Under the pieces are notes generated by a model. The model saw only the letters and a list, made by a program, of their open reading frames with translations, had not been told where the DNA came from and searched no databases. Source: Bradyrhizobium sp. RD5-C2 (lineage in GTDB: Bacteria > Pseudomonadota > Alphaproteobacteria > Rhizobiales > Xanthobacteraceae). From it: DNA of 64,000 bases. The stretch is taken from contig NZ_BOVL01000004.1 of the NCBI RefSeq assembly GCF_019972155.1, positions 62,001 through 126,000 on the forward strand, in the 5' to 3' direction. The stretch's first letter is position 1; every line of letters starts with the position of its first letter. The translations under genes and the position numbers were made by a program. Positions 33,894-43,308 of this stretch are shown here, piece by piece.

Positions 33894-36761
33894 ATGATCG
33901 AGAAAAACTACCAGCCCGCCGATATCGAGCTCCGGATGGCCCAGATCTGGGAGGAGAGCGGTGCGTTCAAGGCCGGCCGGCCCGAGCGCAAGGACGCCGC
34001 GCCTTTCACCATCGTGATCCCGCCGCCGAACGTGACCGGCTCGCTGCACATGGGCCACGCGCTCAACAACACGCTGCAGGACATCCTGTGCCGTTTCGAG
34101 CGGATGCGCGGCCGCGACGTGCTGTGGCAGCCCGGCACCGATCATGCCGGCATCGCCACCCAGATGGTGGTCGAGCGTCAGCTGATGGAGCGGCAGGAGC
34201 CGGGCCGTCGCGACATGGGCCGCGCCAAGTTCCTCGAGCGGGTCTGGCAGTGGAAGGCCGAGAGCGGCGGCACCATCGTCAACCAGCTCAAGCGCCTCGG
34301 CGCGTCCTGCGACTGGTCGCGCGAGCGCTTCACCATGGACGAGGGCCTGTCGCGCGCCGTCGTCAAGGTGTTCGTCGAGCTGCACCGCCAGGGCCTGATC
34401 TACAAGGACAAGCGCCTGGTTAATTGGGATCCGAAGCTGCTCACCGCGATCTCCGATCTCGAAGTGCAGCAGGTCGAGGTCAAGGGCCATCTCTGGTACC
34501 TGCGCTATCCGATCGAGGGGCGGACGTTCAATCCCGAGGACCCCAAATCGTTCATCGTGGTCGCGACGACGCGTCCGGAGACGATGCTCGGCGACACCGC
34601 GGTCGCGGTGCATCCGGACGATGAGCGCTACACCGACCTGGTCGGCCGGCATGTGATCCTGCCGCTGGTCGGCCGCAGGATTCCGATCGTCGCCGACGAC
34701 TATTCCGATCCGGAGAAGGGCTCGGGCGCCGTCAAGGTGACGCCGGCGCACGACTTCAACGACTTCGAGATCGGCAAGCGCCACGGCCTGCCGCAGATCA
34801 GCGTGCTCGACCAGGAAGGCTGCCTCAGCCTCACCGGCAACGAGGACTATCTGCGCGGCTTGCCGACGGGCGCCGACGAGTTCGCGGCGGAGTTTCACGG
34901 CATCGAGCGCTTCGCGGCGCGCAAGAAGATCGTGGTGCGGCTGGAGGAGTTCGGCTTCCTCGAACGGATCGAGCCCAACACCCACATGGTGCCGCATGGC
35001 GACCGCTCGAACGTAGTGATCGAGCCGTATCTCACCGACCAGTGGTATGTCGACGCCAAGACGCTGGCGCAGCCGGCGATGGCAGCGGTGCGCTCGGGCG
35101 AGACGACGTTCGTGCCGAAGAACTGGGAAAAGACCTATTTCGAGTGGATGGAGAACATCCAGCCCTGGTGCATCTCGCGCCAGCTCTGGTGGGGCCATCA
35201 GATCCCGGCCTGGTACGGGCCCGACGGCAAGGTGTTCGTGGCCGAGACCGAGGAAGAGGCGGTCGGCAACGCGCTCGGCTATTACGTCGAGCAGGAAGTC
35301 ATCACACCGGAGCAGGGCCACGACATGGCGGTCGATCCCGCCAAGCGCGAGGGCTTCATCACGCGTGACGAGGACGTGCTCGACACCTGGTTCTCGTCGG
35401 CGCTGTGGCCGTTCTCGACGCTGGGCTGGCCGGACGACACGCCGGAGGTCGCGCGCTACTACCCGACCAACACGCTGGTCACGGGCTTCGACATCATCTT
35501 CTTCTGGGTCGCCCGCATGATGATGATGGGCCTCCACTTCATGAAGGAGGCGCCGTTCTCGACCGTCTACATCCACCGTCTCGTCCGTGACGAGAAGGGC
35601 GCCAAGATGTCGAAATCGAAGGGCAACGTCATCGACCCGCTCGGCGTGATCGACGATTTCGGCGCCGACGCGCTGCGCTTCGCGCTGACCCGTGAGGCGG
35701 CGCAGGGCCACGACATCCGCCTGTCGCCGCATCTGGTCGAGACCAACCGCAACTTCGCGACCAAGTTCTGGAACGCCTGCCGCTTCGCCGAGATGAACGA
35801 GTGCGTCAAGCCGGACGGTTTCGATCCGAAGGGCGCCAAGGAGACGTTGAACCGCTGGATCGCGCACGAGACCTCGCGCGTCACCCGCGAGGTGACCGAG
35901 ACGATCGAGGATCATCGCTTCAACGACGCGGCCGGCGCGATCTACCGCTTCGTCTGGAACGTGTTCTGCGACTGGTATCTCGAGCTGGCAAAGCCGGTGC
36001 TGATGGGCGAGGAGGGCGCGGCCAAGGCCGAGACCCGCGCCATGATCGCCTGGACCCGCGACGAGATCCTCAAGCTGCTGCATCCGTTCATGCCCTTTAT
36101 CACCGAAGAGCTGTGGGCCGTGACCGCAAAGCGCGACGGCCTCCTGGTGCTGGCGCCCTGGCCGCGCAAGCAGGGCGTGACCGGGGAGCAACTGGCGGCG
36201 ATCGCGACCGCAGGTCCCGTCGTCGATCCGATCATTCCACCGGTGATTGCGGCGCTCGATGCGGACGAGTTCAGCGATCCCGCGGCCGAGGCCGAGATCG
36301 GCTGGGTGGTCGATCTCGTCACCACAATGCGATCGGTGAAAGCGGAGATGAACATCCCGCCGTCGACGCTGACGCCGCTGGCGATCGTGACCACCTCCGA
36401 CGAGACGCGCGACCGCGCCCAGCGCTGGAACGACACCATCAAACGCCTCGCGCGATTGTCGGAGATTTCCTTCGCTAACGCCGCGCCGGAAGGCGCCATG
36501 CAGCTGCTCGTGCGCGGCGAAGTCGTCGCGCTGCCGCTGAAGGGCGTGATCGATCTTGCGGCCGAACGGGCGCGTCTGGAGAAAGAGCTCGGCAAGGCCG
36601 ACGCCGACATCAAGCGGGTCGATGCAAAACTCTCCAACGAGAAGTTCGTCGCCAACGCGCCGGAAGAGCTCGTCGAGGAAGAGAAGGAAAAGCGCGCGGC
36701 AGCAACGGAGCGCCGCGCCAAGATCCTCGAGGCGATCGAGCTACTGAAGAAGGCGTCATAG
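33894..36761 (+). CDS. valS: Valyl-tRNA synthetase
   Basis: A 955-residue class I synthetase that charges tRNA-Val. The HIGH motif is H52-M-G-H in VTGSLHMGHALNNT, and the KMSKS motif begins at K571 (GAKMSKSKGN). The editing domain carries VVATTRPETMLGDTAVAVHP, and the C-terminal coiled coil has LAAERARLEKELGKADADIKRVDAKL. The ATG at 33894 (MIEKNYQPADIE) is the expected start. The upstream extension to 33840 is not conserved-looking. Full length and intact. Confidence 0.97.
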   Translation: MIEKNYQPADIELRMAQIWEESGAFKAGRPERKDAAPFTIVIPPPNVTGSLHMGHALNNTLQDILCRFERMRGRDVLWQPGTDHAGIATQMVVERQLMERQEPGRRDMGRAKFLERVWQWKAESGGTIVNQLKRLGASCDWSRERFTMDEGLSRAVVKVFVELHRQGLIYKDKRLVNWDPKLLTAISDLEVQQVEVKGHLWYLRYPIEGRTFNPEDPKSFIVVATTRPETMLGDTAVAVHPDDERYTDLVGRHVILPLVGRRIPIVADDYSDPEKGSGAVKVTPAHDFNDFEIGKRHGLPQISVLDQEGCLSLTGNEDYLRGLPTGADEFAAEFHGIERFAARKKIVVRLEEFGFLERIEPNTHMVPHGDRSNVVIEPYLTDQWYVDAKTLAQPAMAAVRSGETTFVPKNWEKTYFEWMENIQPWCISRQLWWGHQIPAWYGPDGKVFVAETEEEAVGNALGYYVEQEVITPEQGHDMAVDPAKREGFITRDEDVLDTWFSSALWPFSTLGWPDDTPEVARYYPTNTLVTGFDIIFFWVARMMMMGLHFMKEAPFSTVYIHRLVRDEKGAKMSKSKGNVIDPLGVIDDFGADALRFALTREAAQGHDIRLSPHLVETNRNFATKFWNACRFAEMNECVKPDGFDPKGAKETLNRWIAHETSRVTREVTETIEDHRFNDAAGAIYRFVWNVFCDWYLELAKPVLMGEEGAAKAETRAMIAWTRDEILKLLHPFMPFITEELWAVTAKRDGLLVLAPWPRKQGVTGEQLAAIATAGPVVDPIIPPVIAALDADEFSDPAAEAEIGWVVDLVTTMRSVKAEMNIPPSTLTPLAIVTTSDETRDRAQRWNDTIKRLARLSEISFANAAPEGAMQLLVRGEVVALPLKGVIDLAAERARLEKELGKADADIKRVDAKLSNEKFVANAPEELVEEEKEKRAAATERRAKILEAIELLKKAS

Positions 36762-36779
36762 CTGATAACGCTGTGACGC

Positions 36780-37385
36780 TCAGAACCGCTTGCTGAGGAA
36801 CTTCGATCCTTTCAGCCCATAGCGCCAGGGCAGGTCGACGGCCTTGGTGATGCCGATCCGCAATCCGGTGACGATGTCGGGCGGCTCCAGCCGCGCGTGG
36901 AGCGCGATCGGCGGCCGGTCGAGCGGCAGTTCGCTGTGCGCGATCGTGATGCCGAGCGCCTCGCAGAGCTTGCCGGGCCCCGAGCACAAGGCGCGCTCAT
37001 CCTCCAGCCCGCGCCGCCGGCGCATCGCGGCAAGCCCATGGGTCGGCTCGAGCGCGCGGATCAGGACGGCGCTGGCCGAGCCCGGCGCCTCGCAGACGAA
37101 GTTGACGCACCAATGGATGCCGTAGGATCGGTAGACATAGGAGAAGCCCGGTGGGCCGAACATCACCTGGTTGCGCGGGGTCGGTCCGTTGAACGAGTGG
37201 GCCGCCGGTTCGGTGTGATGGTAGGCCTCGACCTCGGTGATGATGCCGCCGACGCCGCCGACCAGGAAGGTCGCGCCGATCAGGTCGGGCGCGACCTCGA
37301 GGACGCTGCGATCGAAGAACGAGCGTTTCAGAGCTTTGCCGAGGCGCGGCGCGGTCGCACGGGTCGAGCGGGGTTTTTGAGCCAT
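36780..37385 (-). CDS. DNA-3-methyladenine glycosylase (AAG/MPG family)
   Basis: A 201-residue monofunctional DNA repair glycosylase that removes alkylated purines such as 3-methyladenine. Family motifs are [22 protein letters not shown], with the catalytic Glu in TEVEAY, then [24 protein letters not shown] and [14 protein letters not shown]. Start ATG at 37385. It converges with valS (18 bases between stops) and is divergent from lipA. Confidence 0.92.
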   Translation of the reverse strand: MAQKPRSTRATAPRLGKALKRSFFDRSVLEVAPDLIGATFLVGGVGGIITEVEAYHHTEPAAHSFNGPTPRNQVMFGPPGFSYVYRSYGIHWCVNFVCEAPGSASAVLIRALEPTHGLAAMRRRRGLEDERALCSGPGKLCEALGITIAHSELPLDRPPIALHARLEPPDIVTGLRIGITKAVDLPWRYGLKGSKFLSKRF

Positions 37386-37519
37386 TTTGAGGTGGGAATC
37401 GGGGCGGAACGGACCTCGACACTGCCAATATATTGGCTGATCTGCTAGGGTTGCATAGGCCGGGTTGCGAGCCGTGCCAACACGGACTAGCTATGGCCTC
37501 TCGCGATTTGCAGGCACAA

Positions 37520-38479
37520 ATGGTCACCATCGTCGACACCATCTCCACCACTCAGCTCCGCCCGCGCCACCCCGAAAAGGTGAACCGGCCGGATGCCGTG
37601 TCGCCGCCGAAGCCGGACTGGATCCGGGTCCGCGCACCGAACACGCGCGGCTATGCGGACACGCGCAAGATCGTGAAGGAGAACGGCCTCGTCACGGTGT
37701 GCGAGGAGGCGGGCTGCCCCAACATCGGTGAGTGCTGGGATAAGAAGCACGCCACCTTCATGATCATGGGCGACACCTGCACCCGCGCCTGTGCGTTCTG
37801 CAACGTCAAGACCGGCATGCCCAGCGCGCTCGATGCCCATGAGCCCGAACACGTCGCCGAGGCGGTCTCGAAGCTCGGTCTGGCCCACGTCGTGATCACC
37901 TCGGTCGATCGCGACGATCTCGCTGACGGCGGTGCCGAGCATTTTGCGCAAGTGATCCGCGCCATCCGCGCCCGCTGCCCGACCACCACGATCGAGATCC
38001 TGACGCCGGACTTCCTGCGCAAGGACGGCGCGCTCGAGCGCGTGGTCGCGGCCAAGCCCGATGTCTTCAACCACAATCTGGAAACGGTGCCGTCGGGCTA
38101 TCTGACGGTCCGTCCCGGGGCGCGCTACTTCCATTCGATCCGGCTGCTGCAGCGGGTCAAGGAAATGGACCCGACCATCTTCACCAAGTCAGGCATCATG
38201 GTCGGTCTCGGCGAGGAGCGGCACGAGGTGCTGCAGGTGATGGACGATCTGCGCTCGGCCGAGGTCGATTTCCTGACCATCGGCCAGTATTTGCAGCCGA
38301 CGCGCAAACATCACGCCGTGATGCGCTACGTGACGCCGGATGAATTCGCCGGCTACGAGCGTGTCGCCTATACCAAGGGATTTCTGATGGTGTCGGCGAG
38401 TCCGCTGACGCGCTCGTCGCATCATGCCGGCGAGGATTTTGCGAAGCTGCAGGCGGCACGCACGGCTCGCGGCCGCTAG
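37520..38479 (+). CDS. lipA: Lipoyl synthase
   Basis: A 319-residue radical-SAM enzyme that inserts sulfur into protein-bound octanoyl groups. The auxiliary cluster ligands are C61, C66 and C72 ([12 protein letters not shown]), and the radical-SAM cluster ligands are C87, C91 and C94 (CTRACAFC). The ATG at 37520 (MVTIVDTIS) matches the N-terminus I recall from related LipA proteins. The ATG at 37493 is an alternative. Following genes are on the same strand (a P-loop kinase-like gene and ratA). Confidence 0.95.
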   Translation: MVTIVDTISTTQLRPRHPEKVNRPDAVSPPKPDWIRVRAPNTRGYADTRKIVKENGLVTVCEEAGCPNIGECWDKKHATFMIMGDTCTRACAFCNVKTGMPSALDAHEPEHVAEAVSKLGLAHVVITSVDRDDLADGGAEHFAQVIRAIRARCPTTTIEILTPDFLRKDGALERVVAAKPDVFNHNLETVPSGYLTVRPGARYFHSIRLLQRVKEMDPTIFTKSGIMVGLGEERHEVLQVMDDLRSAEVDFLTIGQYLQPTRKHHAVMRYVTPDEFAGYERVAYTKGFLMVSASPLTRSSHHAGEDFAKLQAARTARGR

Positions 38480-38556
38480 ATTTTGAAACGGCAGGAGGCC
38501 GGCGTCACCGCGCGCCGTTGCCTGATCGAGCCTTGACCGAATCTTGGACGGGACCA

Positions 38557-39096
38557 ATGCAACGCGTGCTGGTGATGGGATCGTCGGGGTCCGGCAAGTC
38601 GACCTTTGCGCGACGGCTGTCTGCCATAACGGGTATCCCGACTGTGTCGATCGACGCGCTGTTCTGGAAGCCGGGTTGGGTCGAGTCCGACAAGGATGAA
38701 TTCGAGCGCCGCATGATCGAGGTCACGCGAGGGCCGCGCTGGATCATGGATGGGAACTTCATGAGGAACGGCGCAGGTGAATTGCGCCGGGAGCTTTCCG
38801 ACACGATCATCTGGTTCGACCTGCCGCGACTGACCTGCATGCTCGGAATCCTGGGGCGGATCGCCGGTAGCTATGGCCAGGTTCGCCCCGAGATGGCGGA
38901 AGGCTGCCCGGAGAAGATCGACCTCGAATTCTTCCGTTATGTCTGGACCTATCGCCAGCGGCAGCGACCGAAGCTGATCGAATATTTTTCGGGCTTGCGC
39001 GCCGATCAATCGCTGGTCTGCTTCACCGATCGGGCCCAGGCGGACGATTATCTGCAGCGTCTCGCACGCCAGCAAAACCGTGCGAGTATCCACTGA
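38557..39096 (+). CDS. P-loop ATPase, adenylate-kinase-like (FlaR/topology-modulation type)
   Basis: A 179-residue small P-loop protein. Walker A is GSSGSGKST at the N-terminus, and the family features TVSIDALFWKPGWVESDKDEF and WIMDGNF follow. Such proteins are annotated as adenylate kinase-like or DNA topology modulation (FlaR) proteins. Substrate unknown. The ATG at 38557 is chosen over 38518 because MQRVLVMGSSG is the normal beginning of the fold. Its stop overlaps the next start (TGATG), so it is coupled to the ratA-like gene. Confidence 0.8.
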   Translation: MQRVLVMGSSGSGKSTFARRLSAITGIPTVSIDALFWKPGWVESDKDEFERRMIEVTRGPRWIMDGNFMRNGAGELRRELSDTIIWFDLPRLTCMLGILGRIAGSYGQVRPEMAEGCPEKIDLEFFRYVWTYRQRQRPKLIEYFSGLRADQSLVCFTDRAQADDYLQRLARQQNRASIH

Positions 39097-39563
39097 TGCC
39101 ACGATTCTCAAGCAAGCGGCGGGTCCGCCACACCGCACCTCAAATGTTCGACCTGGTCGCGGACGTCGAGCGCTATCCCGAATTCGTGCCGCTGTGCCAG
39201 GCGCTCAAGATCCGCCAGCGGACGCCCAAAGACGACGGCACAGAGGTCGTGGTCGCCGACATGACCGTCTCCTTCAAGCTGGTGCGCGAGACCTTCACCA
39301 GCAGGGTGACGCTCGACCGACCCAACCTGAAGATCCTGGTCGAATATCTGCGCGGACCGTTCAGCAATCTGGAGAATCGCTGGAGTTTTGAGCCGAAGTC
39401 GGACACCGAATGCGATGTCGGCTTCTTCCTGAACTACGAATTCAAGAACCGGATGCTGGCGATGCTGATGGGCTCGATGTTCGACGCCGCATTCTCGCGC
39501 TTTGCTGCCGCGTTCGAGAAGCGTGCCGATCAGGTCTACGGCAAGCCCCAGCTCTCGACCTAG
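39096..39563 (+). CDS. RatA/Coq10-like SRPBCC family protein
   Basis: A 155-residue START-like (polyketide cyclase/Coq10) protein starting MPRFSSKRRVRHTAPQMFDLVADVERYPEFVPLC, with NRWSFEPKSDTECDVGFFLNYEFKNRML later. Relatives include yeast/mitochondrial Coq10, which binds ubiquinone, and E. coli RatA, named as a ribosome-association toxin. No antitoxin-like partner is adjacent, so the quinone-binding Coq10 role is more likely here. It is coupled to the preceding P-loop gene, and lipA lies just upstream. Confidence 0.85.
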   Translation: MPRFSSKRRVRHTAPQMFDLVADVERYPEFVPLCQALKIRQRTPKDDGTEVVVADMTVSFKLVRETFTSRVTLDRPNLKILVEYLRGPFSNLENRWSFEPKSDTECDVGFFLNYEFKNRMLAMLMGSMFDAAFSRFAAAFEKRADQVYGKPQLST

Positions 39564-39611
39564 TAACGCTGTCTCGTCCGCTGACGAGGCGGTCGTTTCC
39601 CCGGAACGCAA

Positions 39612-39634
39612 ATGCCCGGCACAAGGCCGGGCAT
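39612..39634. terminator. Hairpin between convergent ratA-like and BA14K genes
   Basis: A 9-base perfect stem ATGCCCGGC / GCCGGGCAT with a five-base loop, located between the two 3' ends (39563 and 39666). It is a good candidate for a bidirectional terminator. It also looks like one arm of the Bradyrhizobium-type intergenic repeats seen elsewhere in this window. Confidence 0.55.
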
Positions 39635-39665
39635 GACGGATAGTGCGGAGGCGCGTTCGCTGACT

Positions 39666-40049
39666 TTAAGGGCACGAACGCCGTACACCGCCCTTTGCGA
39701 TGTAGGTGCCTGAAGCCGGGTCGTAGGAGCGGAAACGCTGCGAGCAATAGGCGTCGTTGTTGGCCTTGGCCTGGCTCGCCGCGATGGCGCCGCCGATGAT
39801 CGCACCGGCTGCAAGCCCGCCGATGATCGCAGCGCCGTTTCCACCGCCGTCATGGCGATGACCGTAGTAGCCGCCGCGGTAGCCGTAACGCGGGCCGCCA
39901 TGCCAGTGACGATACTGCACGTGCTCGACGGAGGTCGGCTGGTCCTGCAACCGGGCGGGCGCGAGCGGTGCGGCGAACGAGGGGGCAATAGTCGACAGCG
40001 TCATGGCGCCAGAGGTGATTGCGGCCACGACCAAAGTTCCCAACTTCAT
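39666..40049 (-). CDS. BA14K family secreted/surface protein
   Basis: A 127-residue exported protein. It has a signal peptide (LVVAAITSGAMTLSTIAPSFA), a His/Gly/Tyr-rich stretch (YRHWHGGPRYGYRGGYYGHRHDGGG), a glycine-zipper-like hydrophobic segment (GAAIIGGLAAGAIIGGAIAA), and the BA14K C-terminus DAYCSQRFRSYDPASGTYIAKGG. BA14K proteins were described as immunoreactive, lectin-like Brucella surface proteins. Two in-frame ATGs (40052 and 40049) follow AAGGAG. The second has better spacing. Confidence 0.85.
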   Translation of the reverse strand: MKLGTLVVAAITSGAMTLSTIAPSFAAPLAPARLQDQPTSVEHVQYRHWHGGPRYGYRGGYYGHRHDGGGNGAAIIGGLAAGAIIGGAIAASQAKANNDAYCSQRFRSYDPASGTYIAKGGVRRSCP

Positions 40050-40223
40050 CATTTTCTCCTTGTTGTGGGATTTTGCTGTTTGGAAAAACGATTCAAACGG
40101 CGGCGGGAATAATGGAAAACGGCGAAGCGACGTCGCAGTTCCACCTGAGATAGGCGGCACTGGGTCGCAGTTGACTTGAGGGTAGTGTGAGGCTGGCCTT
40201 CGCGCGACTAGACTTGCGTAGGC

Positions 40224-40823
40224 CTATCCGCGTGGCGGCCTTCTGCGTTTCGCGGCGTGGTTTCGCGGCGACCGCGCCACGCGCGGCCGCAACCGGCTGG
40301 CGGCCTCGCGCCGCGGCTTTGCGGCCTGCGGCGGGCGCGCGAGCTCCATCAGCATGCGCAGCGCCTCGACCACGGAGCGCTGCCGCACTGTGCTGCGGCC
40401 GATCGCGCCGAACCTCTGCTCGCGATGAACGATGCGGCCATCGCGCGCGGCGACGGCGAAGTGCACCAGGCCGACCGGCTTGCCCGGCGTCGCGCCGCCG
40501 GGGCCAGCGATCCCGGTGATCGAGACCGCAAGGTCGACGCCGGCCTTTTCCAGCGCGCCGATCGCCATCGCGGTCGCGGTTTCCTTGCTCACCGCGCCGA
40601 ACGTCTCCAGCGTAGCCGCCTTGACGCCGAGCATCGCCCGCTTGGCCTCGTTCGAATAGGTGACGAAGCCGCGGTCGATCACGTCGGACGATCCGGGAAT
40701 ATCAGTGAGAGCGCCGGCGACCAGGCCGCCGGTACAGGATTCGGCGGTCGCGATGGTCAGCTTGCGCATCCGGCACAGGTCGAGCAGCGCGCGGGAGAGG
40801 GCACGAGCGTCGCTGCCGCCCAT
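40224..40823 (-). CDS. pncC: CinA C-terminal domain protein, nicotinamide-nucleotide amidase
   Basis: A 199-residue stand-alone CinA C-terminal domain (PncC type), which deamidates NMN to nicotinate mononucleotide in pyridine-nucleotide recycling. Motifs are ATAESCTGGLVAGALTDIPGSS near the start and SITGIAGPGGATPGKPVGLVHFAV in the middle. The ATG at 40823 has GGAG eight bases upstream. The ATG at 40847 would overlap ispDF. An Arg/Lys/Pro-rich tail of about 35 residues follows the domain. It lies one base after the ispDF stop on the same strand. Confidence 0.88.
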   Translation of the reverse strand: MGGSDARALSRALLDLCRMRKLTIATAESCTGGLVAGALTDIPGSSDVIDRGFVTYSNEAKRAMLGVKAATLETFGAVSKETATAMAIGALEKAGVDLAVSITGIAGPGGATPGKPVGLVHFAVAARDGRIVHREQRFGAIGRSTVRQRSVVEALRMLMELARPPQAAKPRREAASRLRPRVARSPRNHAAKRRRPPRG

Positions 40824-40824
40824 G

Positions 40825-42021
40825 TCAGGCACTCCAGCCGGTTTCATCCCAGGGGAGGCGAACCGTGGCGCTCGCGGTCGCCGCGATGCCTTCCTCGCGG
40901 CCGGTGAAGCCGAGCCGCTCGCTGGTGGTGGCCTTGACCGCCACGCGCGAGATGTGGACGCCGGAGATCTCCGCGATCTTCGCCCGCATGGTGTCGCGCA
41001 GCGGGCCGATCTTCGGCCGCTCGCAGATCAGCGTCACCTCGAGATTGGCGATCCGCCCGCCGCGCGCGGTGACGCGCTCGACGGCATATTTCAGGAACTG
41101 GTCGGACGAGGCGCCTTTCCACTTGGCGTCGCTCGGCGGGAAGTGCGAGCCGATGTCGCCGTCGGCCAGCGCACCGAGGATCGCGTCGACCAGCGCATGC
41201 AGCGCGACATCGCCGTCGGAATGCGCCAGGAATCCCTTTGTGTGCGGCACGCGCACGCCGCAGATCATGACATGGTCGCCGTCGCCAAAGGCGTGCACGT
41301 CGTAGCCGGTGCCGGTCCTGATGTCGCCGAGCTGGCTCGCGAGCCGCGCTTCCTCGCGCACGAAATCTTCGGGTGTGGTGAGTTTCATGTTGGCAGCATC
41401 GCCTTCAAACGTCGCAACGGTCAATCCCGCCCATTCGGCAAGCGCGGCATCGTCGGTGAAGTCGCTGCGGCTCTCGCGCGCGGCACGACGATGCGCCTCC
41501 AATATTACGTCGAAACGAAATGCCTGCGGCGTCTGGGCGATGCGCAAGCGGGCGCGCTCCGGCGTCGCCTCGACATCGCCGGTATCGCCGGTGACCTTGA
41601 TCGTATCGGTGACCGGAATCACTGGGATCGCAGCGCCGGTCCGACCGGCCGCGGCGATCGCGCGCGAGATCACTGCCGACGTGACGAAGGGACGCGCGGC
41701 ATCGTGGATCAGCACGATGTCGGGCTTCGCGCTGGCGAGCGCCTCGAGCCCGGCATGGACGGAGGCCTGCCGGGTCGCGCCGCCCGGCGTCGGCGGTTGA
41801 TGGCGGAGGCCCGCGACCGCTTCGTCGAACAATGCGGCGTCGTCGGGATTGACCACCGGCTGCACCGCAAACACGTCGGGGTGCCCGGAGAACGCCTCCA
41901 TGGCGCGGTAGATCACCGTCTGTCCGCCGATCGTCCGGTACTGCTTGGGTCCGCCTGCGCCGGCGCGCAGTCCACGGCCGGCTGCGACAAGGATGGCTGC
42001 GGTACGCTCAGGCTTCGGCAT
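40825..42021 (-). CDS. ispDF: Bifunctional IspD/IspF isoprenoid synthesis enzyme
   Basis: A 398-residue fusion of two MEP-pathway enzymes. The N-terminal IspD (MEP cytidylyltransferase) has [26 protein letters not shown] and [11 protein letters not shown]. The C-terminal IspF (2-C-methyl-erythritol 2,4-cyclodiphosphate synthase) begins at [14 protein letters not shown], with metal-binding Asp/His, and has [33 protein letters not shown]. The ATG at 42021 is the expected start. The frame is open upstream without similarity. Fusion of these two steps is usual in alphaproteobacteria. Confidence 0.96.
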   Translation of the reverse strand: MPKPERTAAILVAAGRGLRAGAGGPKQYRTIGGQTVIYRAMEAFSGHPDVFAVQPVVNPDDAALFDEAVAGLRHQPPTPGGATRQASVHAGLEALASAKPDIVLIHDAARPFVTSAVISRAIAAAGRTGAAIPVIPVTDTIKVTGDTGDVEATPERARLRIAQTPQAFRFDVILEAHRRAARESRSDFTDDAALAEWAGLTVATFEGDAANMKLTTPEDFVREEARLASQLGDIRTGTGYDVHAFGDGDHVMICGVRVPHTKGFLAHSDGDVALHALVDAILGALADGDIGSHFPPSDAKWKGASSDQFLKYAVERVTARGGRIANLEVTLICERPKIGPLRDTMRAKIAEISGVHISRVAVKATTSERLGFTGREEGIAATASATVRLPWDETGWSA

Positions 42022-42197
42022 GTTGAACCAGTGACAAACAAATCGGGGATGAGGGGAGCGGCGGGGACCGCCGCGCACAGCCCTTAGCATGACCGCTGCG
42101 CAAAAACAGAGCGTTTGCCGATGACTGTGGGAAAAGCAGATTTTGTTGCAGTGCACTTACACAGGTGGTAGGAATGTCTAAACCGTAGGCATGAGCC

Positions 42198-42225
42198 TTG
42201 ACTGCACAAGAATTGTGCGCAGAAT
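42198..42225 (+). promoter_or_regulatory. Promoter of the dusB-ntrBC operon
   Basis: TTGACT (42198-42203), 16 bases, CAGAAT (42220-42225), about 50 bases before the dusB GTG start. The spacer holds an NtrC-like palindrome. Confidence 0.55.
42203..42219. promoter_or_regulatory. NtrC-like binding site in the dusB-ntrBC promoter
   Basis: TGCAC-AAGAATT-GTGCG: the inverted repeat GCAC-N7-GTGC is the core of the enterobacterial NtrC consensus, and the inner bases extend it to GCACAA/TTGTGC. It occupies the space between -35 and -10, a position expected for repression of the operon by its own product NtrC. Confidence 0.55.
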
Positions 42226-42273
42226 AGACGACGTCAGCTGCAATGGCGTGGCTGACAGAACGACGAGACGGCT

Positions 42274-43308
42274 GTGACCGGCGTGCAAAGTACTCCTCGT
42301 AACCCATTGAAGATAGGCGATATTGCTGTCGCCAACCGGGTTCTCCTCGCGCCCATGTCAGGCATCACCGACGCGCCCTTCCGGCGACTCGCCGCTAGTT
42401 TGGGCGCCGGACTGGTGGTCTCCGAGATGACCGCCAGCGACGATCTGGTGAACGGTAAGCCGATGTCGAAGCTGCGTTGTGAGGCAGCCGGGATCGGGCC
42501 GCATGTGGTCCAGCTTGCCGGCTGCCAGACCCACTGGATGGCGGAAGGCGCGCGGATCGCCGAGGGCGCCGGCGCCGACATCATCGATATCAACATGGGC
42601 TGCCCGGCGCGCCACGTGACCGGCGGCCAGTCCGGCTCGGCCTTGATGCGCGACCTCGACCACGCGGTGACGCTGATCGAGGCGACGCTGGCGGCGGTCA
42701 AGGTGCCGGTGACGCTGAAGATGCGGCTCGGCTGGGACGATCGCTCGCTCAATGCGCCCGAACTGGCGCGCCGCGCCGAGGCATCCGGCGTGCAGATGAT
42801 CACCGTCCATGGCCGCACCCGCTGCCAGTTCTACAAGGGCGAGGCCAACTGGAACGCGGTGCGCGCGGTCAAGGATGCCGTCACGATCCCGGTCGTGGTC
42901 AACGGGGACATCACCTCGTTCGACAAGGCGCTCGACGCGCTGGAGATGTCCGGCGCCGACGCCGTCATGATCGGCCGCGGCGCGCAGGGCCAGCCTTGGC
43001 TGCCCGGCCAGATCGGCCGCCGGCTCGAGACCGGGGTCGCCGAGGCCGCGCCGTCGCTCGCCGAGCAGCTCAAGCATGTTCGCGCGCTCTATGACGAGGT
43101 CTGCAGCCACTATGGCCTGCGCATCGGGCTCAGGCATGCGCGCAAGCATCTCGGCTGGGCGCTGGAGACTGCGGCGGCCTATAGCTGCGCGCCGGCGGCA
43201 ACATTGAAGACCTGGCGGCAGGCGATCCTGACTTCAGAGCAGCCGTCCAGCGTGCATCGCGCGCTCGAGGACGCCTACGACGATTTTGCCTGGAGCGCTG
43301 CCGCATGA
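42274..43308 (+). CDS. dusB: tRNA-dihydrouridine synthase B (NifR3)
   Basis: A 344-residue FMN-dependent enzyme that reduces uridine to dihydrouridine in tRNA D-loops. The N-terminal [18 protein letters not shown] is the family signature, and the catalytic cysteine lies in [20 protein letters not shown]. The start is a GTG at 42274, so the exact start is less certain. It overlaps ntrB by four bases. The order nifR3-ntrB-ntrC is the classic alphaproteobacterial operon. Confidence 0.93.
   Translation: MTGVQSTPRNPLKIGDIAVANRVLLAPMSGITDAPFRRLAASLGAGLVVSEMTASDDLVNGKPMSKLRCEAAGIGPHVVQLAGCQTHWMAEGARIAEGAGADIIDINMGCPARHVTGGQSGSALMRDLDHAVTLIEATLAAVKVPVTLKMRLGWDDRSLNAPELARRAEASGVQMITVHGRTRCQFYKGEANWNAVRAVKDAVTIPVVVNGDITSFDKALDALEMSGADAVMIGRGAQGQPWLPGQIGRRLETGVAEAAPSLAEQLKHVRALYDEVCSHYGLRIGLRHARKHLGWALETAAAYSCAPAATLKTWRQAILTSEQPSSVHRALEDAYDDFAWSAAA

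Noticed and set aside
33861..36191. 776-codon minus-strand open frame opposite valS
   Set aside because: valS is certain. The antisense frame is Arg/Asp/Leu/His-rich in the way typical of GC-rich shadow frames, with no domain signal.
39096..39563. Toxin-antitoxin system based on the RatA name
   Set aside because: No antitoxin-like gene is adjacent, and the protein equally fits the Coq10 quinone-binding family.
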